Below are positions 22,055 through 33,599 of a stretch of DNA of 64,000 bases, piece after piece. The DNA is from Erpobdella octoculata (Eukaryota > Annelida > Clitellata > Hirudinida > Erpobdellidae). Made by a program: the position numbers and the translations under genes. The stretch is taken from positions 18,022,871 to 18,086,870 of the forward strand of contig OZ022238.1 of NCBI GenBank assembly GCA_963978895.1, read 5' to 3'. Position 1 is the first letter of the stretch. Each line of letters opens with the position of its first letter. The notes under the pieces were generated by a model. It was not told the DNA's origin. It did no database searches and saw only the letters and a program-made list of their open reading frames with translations.

Positions 22055-23990
22055 TCGAGTTTGTTAACAACGTTCGCATCGCGTACGGAAGGTACCGTTA
22101 TTTACGTCTGCCATTTGGGCCAAATGTTTCCAGCAAGATATTTCAGAAGAAAGTACTGGCAGCTGTAGGAGACTTGCCCGTTGTAATATGTATTGCAGAG
22201 GATTTGATCGTGTATGTTGTCGGAGATAGGCACACCGAAGCTTTGAAAGATCACGATCAGAAATTAGTGAGGTTGCTTGAGAGATGTCGTCAGGTAGGCA
22301 TTCGGCTAAACGCTAAAAAAGGAAGCTTAGACAGATCTCCATCGTATTGCTGGGACACCTAGTGTCAAGTGAAGGTTTGAAACCGGACCCTGCGAAGGTC
22401 GAGGCTGTCAACAAACTCCCAGTGCAGACCAGCGTCGAAGAAATACAGCGCGTGAATGGATTCGTCAACTATCTCGCCACATTCTTATTCTTGCCACGTT
22501 TGAGTGACGTCATGGAGCCGTTGCGAAAGCTAACCAGAGCCGATGCAAAATGGTCATGGGGTCAAGAACAAGATAATGCATTTCAAGAAATCAAGAATTT
22601 CGTGGTGGCGGCTCCAATACTGCGTTATAATGATCCGAAAAAAATTGACAATTAGTGCGATAATAGTGAGAGAATCTTAAGATCAGTGTTGCTCCAGGAA
22701 CGACAACCCATCGCATATGCGAGTCGCACTTTGACATACCGGTATGCCCAGATAGAGAAAAAAGCGTTGGCGATCGCATACAGCGTGGAAAAATTCAACC
22801 AGTACATATATGGTAGGAATGTCACAATTTTGTCAAATCAAAAACGTCTAGAGTGTCAGGATGAACATGTATTATGTGTGTGGGTGCGTGTTTATGTTTG
22901 TGTGTGTGTGTGTTTGAAACAGTGAACTGTTAAGTATGTTAATTTATGTATTTCTTTGTTTTTGTTGAACCAATCACGGCTCGCCACGTGGGCACGTGAT
23001 GGTCTGACATTGGCTGGGCTATAAAAGGCGAGATGGCCCGGAGATGTTTTGTGTTTTGAGAGTTAAAGTGATTAAGTTGCTTGCGAGTTGTTTTGTGTTT
23101 TCAGAGTTAAATAAAGTGATTAGTTATAAAGCGACCTGTTAGAGTTGACATAGAGAGCATCGTAAAAACCGCTATGCAAAGCGCCAAGACGTTTGAAAGG
23201 AATGCTATTACGCTTAGAACGCTACGACGTTTCCATCAGATACACACAAGGGAAGTCAGTGATTTGTTTGCATGCGACGGATATGATTTTCTTGTGACCG
23301 TGGATTACTATTCAAATTTATGGGAAGTTGATAGACTTGAGGTAACGTCGTCAGCGACCGTCATTTGCAGCTGAAAGCACACTTTGCTCTTTTTAGCGTC
23401 CCGGAGACAGTTGTGAGTGATAATGGACCACAGTACAGTGCGACAGAATTCGCAAAGTTTGCCAAAGAGATTGATTTTGAGCACGTGAAATCATAACCTG
23501 GCCACGCACAAGCAAACGGCAAAGCAGAATCAGCTGTAAAATCGGCGAAGATGACGCTAAAAAAGGTCAAGTAAGCAGGTGGTTATTCATTTCTAGCACT
23601 GTTTGATGTTTGTAACACTCCACTACAGGGCATTGGCAGCAGTCCTGTTCAGTTACTGATGAGCAGAACAAAGAGATCTACTCTTTCAATGGCTAAACTA
23701 CTTCTACAGCCACAGTATGTAGACCAAGAACAGATCAAACCCTGGAAGACCAACCAGACAAGACAGAAGGAGTACTACAACAAGCATGCCAAAAACCTTC
23801 CAACTCTCAACGAGGGGGATTGTGTGAGAATGAAACCTTTCAGCAAAAGCGACCGCGTGTGGAAGAAAGCTGTCGTGGAACAACGTCTTGATGAACGTTC
23901 CTGTGATGCTCAAACAGCTGATGGAGCGAGTTACCGAAGTAATCGTGCACATATTGACAAAAAAGTCAAAAAGCCAGCACAGTTCATCTG
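22055..23990 (+). pseudogene. Gypsy pol remnant: late RT, RNase H, integrase
   Basis: The order is correct for Ty3/Gypsy. A late RT segment at 22060-22370 has a mutated catalytic box (IAEDLIVY in place of a -DD- motif). An RNase H-type segment with QDNAFQEIKNFV and PIAYASRTLT lies at 22400-22830. An LTR-like insertion occupies 22928-23150. The integrase core follows: DYLVTVDYY-like text at 23285 and a DNG-type second Asp region near 23420, with stop codons. The integrase C-terminus (KEYYNKHAKNLPTLNEGD) is at 23770-23830. Multiple frameshifts and stops are present; there is no gag or protease. A Gln/His/Asp-rich tail to about 24210 is the end of the polyprotein in a broken frame. Confidence 0.85.
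22928..23150 (+). mobile_element. LTR-like insertion (second LTR family) inside Gypsy pol
   Basis: Starts TGTTAAG, ends TTGACA. It holds a promoter-like CTATAAAAGGCG (TATA box about 23021) and AATAAA at 23109, as an LTR would. It replaces the RNase H-integrase connector. A 59-bp piece of its start occurs, exact and inverted, at 28147-28205. I found no TSD, so a solo LTR with flanking deletion is my reading. Confidence 0.6.
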
Positions 23991-24445
23991 AATAATGTTG
24001 ATGATCCAGCGGCCATCACACAACATCATGCGGCCGATCGAGATGAGCGAGACACTCCACCGACAGCAGCCAGCGACAAAACCCATCTAAGCGACGACGA
24101 CGATGTTTCAGCACACAGCATGATACAGCTGGTCGAGATGAACATGACACTCCACCGAGCAGTTCTACCATTGAAAAGGTTGTAGCAGCTGACAGACCGT
24201 ATGTGACACGTTAAGGGGGCAACGTGAAACCACCGAGGCGCTACCAGAATTAACTGTGACACTTTATCGGACAACCGGTCCATTTGTGTTTAGTTTGAGT
24301 TTTAAAAAATTCTCTGTATTGCTTAAGAACATTCTCTGTATTGTCTAAGCAGATTTTCTGTATTTTAAGCACATTCTCTGCATTGTTTAATGAAATTCTC
24401 ATTTATAACACTTTATTATTTCATTTTTTTCTAGCTCTGATAATT

Positions 24446-24455
24446 GGAAGGGGGA
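24446..24455 (+). promoter_or_regulatory. Gypsy polypurine tract
   Basis: GGAAGGGGGA directly before the TGTTACA of the 3' LTR, the standard plus-strand primer position. Confidence 0.8.
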
Positions 24456-24572
24456 TGTTACATTAAGCGGTTTGTATTGTAGGTGCTCTGTTGTATTATA
24501 TCTAGGCTGTTGCGTGGGTTTGCTTGCGGGTTTGTTGATGTGGAGTTGCACCAAGTGGATGTATCGTGTTTA
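24456..24572 (+). repeat. Gypsy 3' LTR, partial
   Basis: 117 bp matching both pieces of the 5' LTR continuously. It breaks off after CGTATCGTGTTTA, where a different element begins. Confidence 0.85.
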
Positions 24573-24960
24573 ACAGTGGTGTAGTGAGGCCTATACGGTC
24601 CCACACGCCGTATAACCACAGCTTTTTTGTTTATTGTTCCGTATAGGCACAGTTCTTATGCGTTTTTTTTTTTAAAGTCACAGCTTGTTTTTGTTTTTTA
24701 CTTTATTTTCCGTATGGATGTGGTTTAATTACGGTATGTATCTGTCTGAGTGTTTGAGTGTTCTGTAACGTGCCAATGTGGCACGAAACGAGTGTCCGTG
24801 TATTATGTTTGGGCAGAGAAGCTGCCGAAAAAACAAGGCTTCCGTGGCCACATGACTCGATTTACCTTAGACAATATTATAGAATCCTTCTCCCGCTCGT
24901 CACGAATTGTCACGAATGTAATTAAAGCTTTACTAATACACAAAAACCCAATTTATTGAA
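24573..24960. mobile_element. Unclassified repeats; possible hAT end and SINE relative
   Basis: Begins CAGTGGTGTAGTGAGGC, which resembles the TIR of hAT-type elements (CAGTGGCGTAGC...). 24730-24866 shares spaced blocks with the SINE at 34450-34750 (ACGGTATGTAT, GAGTGTTTG, then CTTCCGTGG against CTTTCGTGG and CTCGA). No matching right end was found. Confidence 0.35.
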
Positions 24961-25049
24961 GTTTAGCACTTTTGTAGCTACATTAAAATATTTTTAAACT
25001 TACAAAGATGGTTATTTTAAATATAGTTATTTTAAATATATAAAACAAC

Positions 25050-25350
25050 CTGTTGAGAAGTCGAAAGTGACATAAGAACTGTTACATTGATAGCATCTGT
25101 CACTCCGATGGCTATAAGCTTGATGCCGGCTGCCTTCACTCTGTTGATTTCATCTGGAAGTTCTTTCTCTTTTATATTTGGTTGTCCGTCGGTTATTATT
25201 ATAGCTACGTTTTGAACATTGGGTCTGTCTCCATTTCTGCTAAAAACTTCGGTTCTCATTAACATAAGACCATCAGTGGTGTCTGTTGAACCTCCTAGTG
25301 GATAATCGAAACTTCTAATGGCAGCCACTAAAGAGGTATTATCTCTATAT
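25050..25350 (-). CDS. VWA domain 3, exon B
   Basis: 301 nt, phase 2 in and 0 out; acceptor CTACAG (25351-25356), donor GTTGTT. It contains the MIDAS threonine segment GGSTDTTDG and AIIITDGQPN. Its protein differs from exon B of domain 2 (32067-32367) at about six positions, and the intron just past the donor is also the same (TTGTTTTATATATTTAA). This suggests recent duplication or gene conversion. The next coding exon is C at 10406-10493. Confidence 0.88.
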
Positions 25351-26645
25351 CTGTAGACAAAAGCAAATAATAACCATAATTAATGTGTGCACGTAAAATC
25401 ATGTGCATTAACCCGACAGGAACATTTTTATTAGTCGATAAACATTTTCACACTTCTAGTTACAGTTTTGATCACTACCCAAAATCGATGTTCTTGATCA
25501 CAGCAACCAAAAAATGACCTTTGATGTGTTTGAATTATTAGTAGGTACTTAGTTTAGTTTTTTGAATTAAGAGAGTCTTTAATCTACTTGTATAAATCTA
25601 AGATTTTTTATCTTTGTTTTTTACTAATTTCATCTCCGCACGTGAACGATCTAACATAAAAGTTACTATTTTTAAATCTTATTTATTTCTATCGTTTTCA
25701 ATCCTCATTTGCTGAACACGTTTTTTATTTCTGTGCTTCATACTGATAAGGCCGTGTTTTTCTCTTACAACTTTGGTGTCGCTAACTGCTTTTCGGAGAG
25801 GCGTATAGACGCATTTGTATCGTGGCTTAGTTGCAGACCTTAGTTAAAGGCATTATATAAATGCGTACAATTAATAGATCAGAGCACTATAATGCCGGTA
25901 GGACTAGTTGGATATCCGGAGTACCCGGGTTCGATTCCTAGTTCGGGCACGTAATTTCCTTAAACAAGAAACTAACTCACATGTGCTCACGTCAACTCAG
26001 CATTTCATCTTTTAGTGGTTGATAAATGAGTACCAACTTCAGTGGGGGTTAAAGTCATTTGTGCGCTTTTGTATCCAGCGAGTAGTATGAAGGGCTGCCA
26101 GCGGCGGCGTAAACACCACATACGCCGCTGGTCCTATCTGCAAGCTGCCATCATTGTAAAGCGCCGTTGGTCTGTTCAGTAAGTGGCACTCAAAAATGAC
26201 TGTACTTTAACTTTTAACTTTAGCTCAGCTCAAAAGCAAATGAAACTTTGAATAGTATTTTTCTTGAGTGCTGGGGCTAGAAAATGTTATGCTAAAGGGA
26301 ATAGACATTGGGTATGGGAAATTACTAGGTTGAGTAAAAAACATTTGACTTTTTCTGGCAGTTTGAGAGCTCGTTTGATGTTAACCATTTTCTCTGTTTC
26401 ATTCTTTGACTGCAGACGGAAAGTAAGCAAGTGCATGCTGCCGATTCCGATTCCGTGTTTAATGCAAAATTTCGAATATAGTTTTTTTTTCAAATAGTAG
26501 GCACGTTGCCAGAAACGAGCGTTTTGAAAAATAAAAACTGGATGAAATCACGTTGTCGATTTTATCTTTAAATTGTATGCATATTTTTTGTATTCTTATT
26601 ATTTTAATTTCATGTAAGTGTTTAACTATAAAATTAAATTGTTAC
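25351..26645 (-). other. Intron A-B of VWA domain 3, with a tRNA-derived SINE
   Basis: Apart from the SINE at 25880-26225 I see no element. The ORFs at 26264-26497 on both strands have no coding character. Confidence 0.5.
25880..26225 (+). mobile_element. tRNA-derived SINE
   Basis: The head has an A-box-like TAGGACTAGTTGG (25899-25911) and a perfect B box GGTTCGATTCC (25928-25938), 17 bp apart. The body contains ACTCACATGTGCTC, TGAGTACCAAC and GGGGTTAAAGTCA, the kind of central domain seen in several invertebrate tRNA SINEs. 26095-26140 has a GC-rich hairpin (GCGGCGT ... ACGCCGC). The 3' end is TTTAACTTTTAACTTT. It is not a functional tRNA: acceptor and anticodon arms do not pair. Confidence 0.65.
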
Positions 26646-26880
26646 CTGTCCAATGTCCACATGACTTTTGCTATTTCTTCAAAATAAACTAGACCAACCA
26701 TGATGTTCGATGGTCCAATAGTGAAATAGCTAACCATATCAACGATGGCTGATATCAATGATTTCCAGTTATTACATGTTTTATCTGTTAAAGGATTAAA
26801 TCCAGGGTCAGCGTTACAAATGCTTCCTGAACCGTCTATTACGAACACAAGATCTGCCGGAACGGTTGAAGTGGAGCAAG
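26646..26880 (-). CDS. VWA domain 3, exon A
   Basis: 235 nt, phase 1 in, 2 out; acceptor TTTAG (26881-26885), donor GTAACA. It encodes a lead with one Cys (TCSTSTVPADLVFVIDG), the MIDAS DGSGS, the two-Cys loop (SICNADPGF...KTCNNW), and helix and strand IMVGLVYFEEIAKVMWTLD. It is two codons shorter in the lead than the exons of domains 2 and 4. Upstream it joins the Pro-rich linker at 29734-29772. Confidence 0.87.
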
Positions 26881-26959
26881 CTAAATTAGCAAAACATTAA
26901 TTTATTCTAAATTATTTAAAAAATTGAAAACACAATGAATTCTTAGCATCAATAAACCG

Positions 26960-28146
26960 CAAGACTGACATCTACATTGGAGGAAATTTTAATATCAATT
27001 TGATAGATCGTGGACAGTTAAGAACAAACTTTGAGAATACACTACTGGAACACAACTTACTACCTACAATAACTAGACCAATTAGAATAATTAAACACTA
27101 AGCTAAACTTATTGATAACATTTTTACAAACAAGTATAGTAACAACGTGAACGACATTTTGCTAATCCATCCACTTTCATAGATTTACGATTTTCCAAAG
27201 CAGGCTAAATCTACATAAAACTATTGCTTGCACAAGAAAAATGAAGCCCAGGAATGTATTGTCCTTGACTCTCAAGCTTGAACAAATAGATTGGTCACAT
27301 ATCTTGTCTGAAATGATACTGACGAAGCTTTTAGGATTTTCCATGATCATCTTGCTAGGGTACTAAACTGATCGTAAACAGCGGCCTCAGGAGTGAATCA
27401 CGGAAGAAATTCTTAAATCATCCAAAACCAAACATAAACTTTACGTAAAATCAATCAAACCTCCGACAACTAAAAATTTAGAAAAATACAAAACAATTAG
27501 GAATATGTTTACATCGATCAAACGTGAGGCCGAAAAAAGCTACTACAACACATTTTTTTCAACAGGTAAAGAATGACATCGAAAAAACTTGGACAATTAT
27601 CATGAAAACCTTAAAAAAATCTCATCCTGAATTTATTGAAAGAATTTGTTACAATGGTCAGGTAGTTGAAGACAAATTATTATTATCCAATAACTTTAAT
27701 AAATATTTCACATCTATTGGTGCCAATACTGCTAACACCATTCCGTCTATAACTACTAACAATTATAAAGATTACCTGGTCAAACCTATTTCAGCGTCTT
27801 AAAACACATGGTGTAAAAGACTATAAACTATAATAAAAAAAATAAAAAAAACCTATTTCAGATTCAATTTTTCTTGAAAAAATTATTGAAACTGAATCGT
27901 GAAAACAGTCAACAGTTTCAAAAATTCGAGAAGTACTGCAATAAATGATTTAAGTAAATTTTTGCTCAAGTTGGTAATAAACTCCATATCCAGTCCTCTT
28001 TGTCATATTTTAAATCTTTCATTCAAGAAAAGCATATTTCCCGAGCCCTTAAAGATATCAAAAGTTATTCCAATCTTTAAGAAAGATGCAATCTTTAAAA
28101 AAGGTGACATGGAATCCCTTGATAATTACAGACCTATATCACTCTT
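26960..28146 (+). pseudogene. LINE ORF2 remnant (APE endonuclease to RT start)
   Basis: Translated pieces follow the usual order. The endonuclease tail comes first (IGGNFNINL, HNLLPTITRP, LIDNIFTN, 26970-27130). A connector follows (IDWSHI, 27280; ITEEILK, 27400; REAEKSYYN, 27520; NNFNKYFTSIGANTANTIP, 27680-27750). The start of RT comes last (FPEPLKISKVIPIFKK, NYRPISL, 28035-28140). Frameshifts and stops are many. A SINE stub (27795-27850) and an LTR piece (28147) interrupt it. The family is distinct from the CR1 here, possibly Crack/Daphne/L2-like; clade not settled. Confidence 0.7.
27795..27850 (+). mobile_element. SINE family A, 5'-truncated stub with TSD
   Basis: Only the last ~50 bp of the family (TCTTAAAACAC, GTGTAAAAGACTATAAACTA) plus an A-rich tail. 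It is flanked by direct repeats AAACCTATTTCAG (27782-27794 and 27849-27861), which restore the LINE reading across it. Typical abortive target-primed reverse transcription. Confidence 0.85.
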
Positions 28147-28205
28147 CCACGTGGCGAGCCGTGATTGGTTCAACAAAAACAAAGAAATACATAAATTAAC
28201 ATACT
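28147..28205 (-). repeat. Inverted exact copy of the LTR start from 22.9 kb
   Basis: 59 bp identical to the reverse complement of 22934-22992. It interrupts the LINE RT fragment. The tract 28206-28312 downstream is AT-rich and unassigned. Confidence 0.8.
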
Positions 28206-28312
28206 CTCCAATCTCAAAACTCCTAATAAGCAATGCTTGTAGTGTAGCCACCCTTTGAAAAAATAAATAAAAATCACATAAAAAATCAAATATAAACATA
28301 ATGTTCCGTTAT

Positions 28313-28627
28313 TTAAAGAAACGATATTAAATTATGTTCACAAATAAATTTCTTGACAAGAATTTTAAAGATGTAAACTGAAGATGCACATCTGATGTCA
28401 TCTGGTAAAAAGTTCCATAGTTTTGGTCCAATGAAGTAAACACTTGTAGAAAGTATTTTTAATCTGCAGTAAGGTAGGTAAAAGATATCTGTATGTCTTG
28501 TTTGTCTATTTTTTATATCTGATGATAACATAAAATTATCAAAGACAGGACAATGCATAATATTATTAATTAGCTTAAACATGAAAACCAAGATGCTATA
28601 GCAGTGAATTTGTGTTGGTGTTAACAT
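28313..28627 (-). pseudogene. LINE ORF2 C-terminus on the opposite strand
   Basis: About 104 codons with the closing pattern of many LINE ORF2 proteins: TRHTDIFYLPYCRL, FIGPKLWNFLPDDIR, FKILVKKFI. There is no RT in front of it. It points toward the plus-strand remnant, so an inversion within one element is possible. Confidence 0.6.
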
Positions 28628-28629
28628 AT

Positions 28630-29733
28630 TTAGTGTTTTGATATAATTATCAACATTGTCCGTTCTTCAGTCTGTTTTGGCCCTGAACCTCGTTTGTAGT
28701 ACCCTATCAACAGTATTGGAAAATCTTGGTTATTTTCAAGTTATAAAAGAGTTAACGTAAGACAAGACCAACAGTAAGCAAGCCGTTAGAACAACTAAGC
28801 TAATCAAAAACCGGTAACTGATGACCAATTAGCCACATTCTGTACAAGATTTTTTTGACATTTTTCTTTTCCGATATCATGATTTTGATCAAAACTAAAA
28901 TAATAATAAACTTTACATCAGTAAATAGAACTTTTTGTTATTATAAAAGTTAAATTAAAAAATAAATGGATATTTGAAAAGTGAATAGTTATTGCCACTA
29001 ACAACTGATGTAGTAACAAAGTTAACGTAATTTTTTTCATGCACTTTCCAGCCAGCCAATTATTTGTGTGAGCAGCATTAGCTGTTCTCAAATCATTACT
29101 AAATGTCAAATTATGCCTGGAAATTTGTCACCAGTAACCAGAATTAATTACAAGAACAAATAAGCGTCAATAAACAGCAGCAACTTTAAGTTCAACCAGT
29201 GAATTATGTTGTTAAAGTTTACTTATATTGAGTTAATCTTATTAAGTTTCCCATTTTTAGTCTTACAGTACTTTCACAGTCACTTTCATTTGATCATCTC
29301 TAAAGAAATAGATTTAAAATCGCAAAATAAGCAGCAACTATATGCAGTATAAATATTAAGAAAATAAACGGGGAAACCGTGGAGGAACTCATTCATCACA
29401 AAACTGTCCACAAGTTAATCAACGAAGCCAAACTACTTGAATCAGTTAAAAACTTCGTACATAGACAACAATTTAAAAAATTATAGAATAGTACTACGTT
29501 TTTCAGTTTTTACCGATGTCATACATTTCAGGTTCTATTCGCTTTTATGTATGTCTGTGTACAACTTTCACTTGATTAATATTCATAAACAAAAACATCC
29601 ACAAGCATTTCTGGGCTATTCATGTATAGATGTTAATACAAAATAGGAATAATCAATATTAAATTTAGTAAAATCAACTTATATTTGTGATTTTCATCAA
29701 ACTTTTTTAGACATAAAAAAATCGTAAATTTAC
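28630..29733 (-). other. Intron sequence, nothing recognised
   Basis: AT-rich, no coding or repeat signature that I can support. The short ORFs at 28918-29109 and 29437-29646 look random. Confidence 0.5.
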
Positions 29734-29772
29734 TTGTATTTCCAATTACTGGAGGCGGAGTTTTAGGTTGTG
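29734..29772 (-). CDS. Pro-rich linker exon between VWA domains 2 and 3
   Basis: 39 nt, phase 1 on both sides; acceptor GTTGCAG (29773-29779), donor GTAAAT. It encodes roughly TQPKTPPPVIGNT. It occupies the same place in the repeat as the Thr-rich exon at 9735-9830 and keeps the frame from exon C of domain 2 to exon A of domain 3. Confidence 0.65.
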
Positions 29773-30187
29773 CTGCAACAAGAAATTTTTAACTTAAATT
29801 TTAATAACTTTACATATAACCTAGTAATAAAGTTGAGCTATAAAATGCTTTGGTGGATTTTGCACTATATTTTTACAATAAACTATTAAAAACTATTTAA
29901 CAATTACGTTATTTGAAACTATTTAACAATTACTTAATTTGAAACTATTTAACAATTACTATCAAAGACGGTTATTCCGTGCAACAACTACACTGTTTAG
30001 TCAATTAATTAAAATGTCCATATTTACTTCAAAAAGCAAAATAATATTTCAAAATAAATTCCAATCCTATTCCATAATGTGCAAAACATGCAAAATATGT
30101 ATTTTGTTTTTATTTCAATCTGTCTCTTGTTACAATAATTCTTACACTTTTTCCGGTATTTTTTAAGCTAACATTGAGTTTACTCAC

Positions 30188-30275
30188 TGGGACAGTCGAT
30201 GACCTTTGATGAAATTTTATCAGCAATTTCATTGAGAGCTTGAAAGGTTGGTGACATATAATAATCCTTGTTTTT
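30188..30275 (-). CDS. VWA domain 2, exon C
   Basis: 88 nt, phase 0 in, 1 out; acceptor TTCAG (30276-30280), donor GTGAGT. It encodes KNKDYYMSPTFQALNEIADK and closes with IDCP. Same length and pattern as exon C of domain 3. Confidence 0.82.
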
Positions 30276-32066
30276 CTGAAAATCAGGTTATATCAATTGA
30301 AACGTTGACATGTGCGCTATGAATTTTTTACATGGATATCTTGATATAACAACTGGGTAGACAACCTATTAAAATATACTCAAATTAGCCCAATGTTTTA
30401 ATTTTGATTATATCATGAAAATAATAAAATTGTTGTAGAAGCAAACAGTGGCGGTAGTAGTGACTTAAACATCTTAATATAACTATGAAGTAATTGGTTG
30501 TAAGGTTGTGGGCTTATTAAAGTATTTTTATTACGTTAATTACTTCCAGTATCAAGATATGCCTAATTTTTAAATTTTTCTTATAAACCTTTATATAAAT
30601 CGAGTTTTTTATTCACTTGATATACAAATTCGTATATTTTTTTAACTCAGTTCAAGAACACAGGTTCTAAACACAGTATCATTACAACGTAATTGTAGCC
30701 ACTTGTTAGAGAGTAGGTTTTTTGGAATTATTTAATAGACGTGTTGAAAAATAACACAAATTTATAATTTGAATAAATAAACAAACAATCGGTTTTGATC
30801 TATTTCATTATTTATAGAGACCTTTTTTTAAAAAACAATTAGAGCCAGAAAATAAAGTTTTTTGCAGTATATAAAACCAGTATTATTTAGAAATGTTTTA
30901 CTTCTCAATAGCAGCTCCCAATAAAATAAATTTAAAATAAAAAAGAACAGCTGATTTTAAGCACAAGAATAAAAACAACCTGTTCTCTGCGTACAATGAT
31001 AGCATAAAATAGAGGTCTATGACATCACTCAATTTCCCGATTCAAATTATGTATGAAACTATCCACAATCGCGTAAAAATTTAACATTGATTCCATAAGA
31101 ACTTGCAGATCACCAAAAAAACAAAATATTTGAGAAAATACAGTCTTACAATACTGTTCAATTTGATGTAAGTTCATTTATGTGTTTGTAATTATTTGAT
31201 TTTCACAGCAATTTATTTTTTCTGAAAAAGTTTTTACCAAACAATAAACAATTACTCGTTTAGCAAAACTAGTTGAAACTTTTTGTCAAGGGCATTATTT
31301 TGCTAGGTATGTCCAGGATGTACTAGTACGACAAATCAAAAACCTCATTGTCGTGACGCCTGGCATGATTTAATTGTTTGATCGGTTGGCGCTTTGTTGT
31401 AACAAAAATCCATTTACGTTTTTTTTTGGAAATTTCACAAACTCCTAAATGTTAAGACAATTTCATGGCTATGGCAAGAATTTAAAACCCCCTGCTGGTA
31501 TCGTAAGAATCAAAACTTTGGTTCACATTGTCCAAACGTTATGCAATGTGCTAAATAACGCAGCCCAAATGTTGCAGTAACAGAATACAAGAGTTTTTTT
31601 TTATTTTGTAGATGATTCAAAATAATTAAATTGCTGTGGAAATCAAATAATAAAAGAATTAATAACTAATTTATAATAATTTATGAAGAAAAGACTTTTA
31701 AACATGTACTGATATAAAAAATTAAATAACTTATATATTTTTCATGCATTGGGGTCCATTCAAATCTGCAGAAATATTAGCTTGATTCATAAAATATCTG
31801 CCCAAAATTAAATTCTAGTGCACACGTGGTATTTCAGCTTTTTCAACCTTGGTGCATCAGGTGGTAAATTGGAAATCTCAACAATTCAGGATTGTTGTTT
31901 GTGGCTGATTGCAAGAAAGAAATCAAGCAACAAATGTAGGCATGATTTCGATAATATAATCTTACAAAAACTTATTCGATGCAGCTTTGTTTATATAAAA
32001 AAAATCTGATTTCTAAAGAAAAAATTGCATTTTCAAGCAGCAATATTATTAAATATATAAAACAAC
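30276..32066 (-). other. Intron B-C of VWA domain 2
   Basis: 1.8 kb, AT-rich, no ORF or repeat recognised. Confidence 0.55.
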
Positions 32067-32367
32067 CTGTTGAGAAGTCGAAAGTGACATAAGAACTGTT
32101 TCATTAATAGCATCTGTTACTCCGATGGCTATAAGCTTGATGCCGGCTGCCTTCACTCTGTTGATTTCATCTGGAAGTTCTTTCTCTTTTATATTTGGTT
32201 GTCCGTCTGTTATTATTATAGCTACGTTTTGAACATTGGGTCTGTCTCCATTTCTGCTAAAAACTTCGGTTCTCATTAACATAAGACCATCAGTGGTATC
32301 TGTTGATCCTCCCATTGGATATTCAAAGTTGTTAATGGCAGCCACTAAAGATATGTTATCTTGATAT
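32067..32367 (-). CDS. VWA domain 2, exon B
   Basis: 301 nt, phase 2 in, 0 out; acceptor TTACAG (32368-32373), donor GTTGTT. Encodes GGSTDTTDGLMLMRTEVF, AIIITDGQPN and IKLIAIGVTDAIN, near-identical to domain 3. All MIDAS positions are kept when joined to exon A at 33158-33398. Confidence 0.88.
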
Positions 32368-33157
32368 CTGTAAGCAGATGCAAATTATAAAAAAAGTATC
32401 TCTTATAAGTTTTGCAGTTTTGTAGTCTTTTTCAGTATGTTGGACATCAACATTTTTGCACAAACTTGACGGTCACATTTTTAACTTAGTATTAAAATAC
32501 GTAGTAATTTATCAGAATCCTGGTTTTAATTGCGGTGATGGTCTCAAAGTCTTATAGGTTTCAAAACCAGACGAATATAAATAGCTTTGTTGATGTAGTT
32601 CAGGTATCAATTTTTATTTTATAGCAATTTTAATTAAAATGTTTTGAGTTAGGAAACCAAGTTTTATTTATTTTTAACTTCAATAACTGATCTAACGCCA
32701 ACGCCACACTCCAACATTTCAATGCAATTTAGACATACAGAAAAGATTTTATTAGCTCAGATTCAATTGAAACAAATAAAATCCAATTTAGTTTTCAACT
32801 AGGTGTTGCCATGTGATCGGGATACTGTGGTTGTCACGTTATTGCTACATATATTTGTGAAATCGTGAAAACGTTAAACATTGTGACAATTGAACCATCA
32901 TTTTGCTGAAAGCATAACACGTGAAAATAGAAAATGTCTGTATGAGCGCATTTCTCTGGTTAAGTTTTATTAACAATTTTCCACTTTTAAATAAGATTCA
33001 CGTCGAGTGTTTCATTTTATAAACGGAAAAAGTTTAAATTGACTTCTGTCTATGTCTAATGTATTTGATACAAAATGCATTTCTCCATTGAAGTTTGTAT
33101 TATATAAATAAAAAAAATTTATTAGATGGCAACATTTGATTAAAATATGACTCAAAC
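32368..33157 (-). other. Intron A-B of VWA domain 2
   Basis: No element or ORF recognised. Confidence 0.5.
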
Positions 33158-33398
33158 CTGTCTAATTTCCACACAACATGAGCTGTTTCTTCAAAGTAAA
33201 CTAGACCAACCATGATGTTTGAATGTCCGATGGTGAACTTATTAACCATACTAACGATGGCTGATATCAATAATTTCCAATTATTACATGTTTTATCTAC
33301 TTTAATATTAAATCCAGGATCAGCGTTACAAATGCTTCCTGAACCGTCTATCACGAACACAAGATCTGCCGGAATGGTTGAAATGGAACATGGAACAG
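33158..33398 (-). CDS. VWA domain 2, exon A
   Basis: 241 nt, phase 1 in, 2 out; acceptor AATTAG (33399-33404), donor GTTTGA. Encodes PCSISTIPADLVFVIDG, the DGSGS metal motif, the two-Cys loop (SICNADPGF...KTCNNW) and IMVGLVYFEETAHVVWKLD. I did not find a linker exon between it and exon C of domain 1, but the phases allow direct joining. Confidence 0.87.
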
Positions 33399-33599
33399 CT
33401 AATTATCAAAAAATAATTCGATTTTGAATGTTTAAAAAAATTAAGTTGAAAACACAATTTTCAGATAAGATAAACTCAAAGCATTTTGACGACATACTTA
33501 CAATATGAGTTAAAGTTCTATCACTTTAGTTTGATAACTGAACATTTTATTTAAAAAAGCTGTGCTTACAGATATAACATCAATTAGTCTTGGCCCTGC

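Noticed and set aside
25880..25960. A tRNA gene
   Set aside because: A and B boxes are good, but acceptor, D and anticodon arms do not pair and a SINE body follows.
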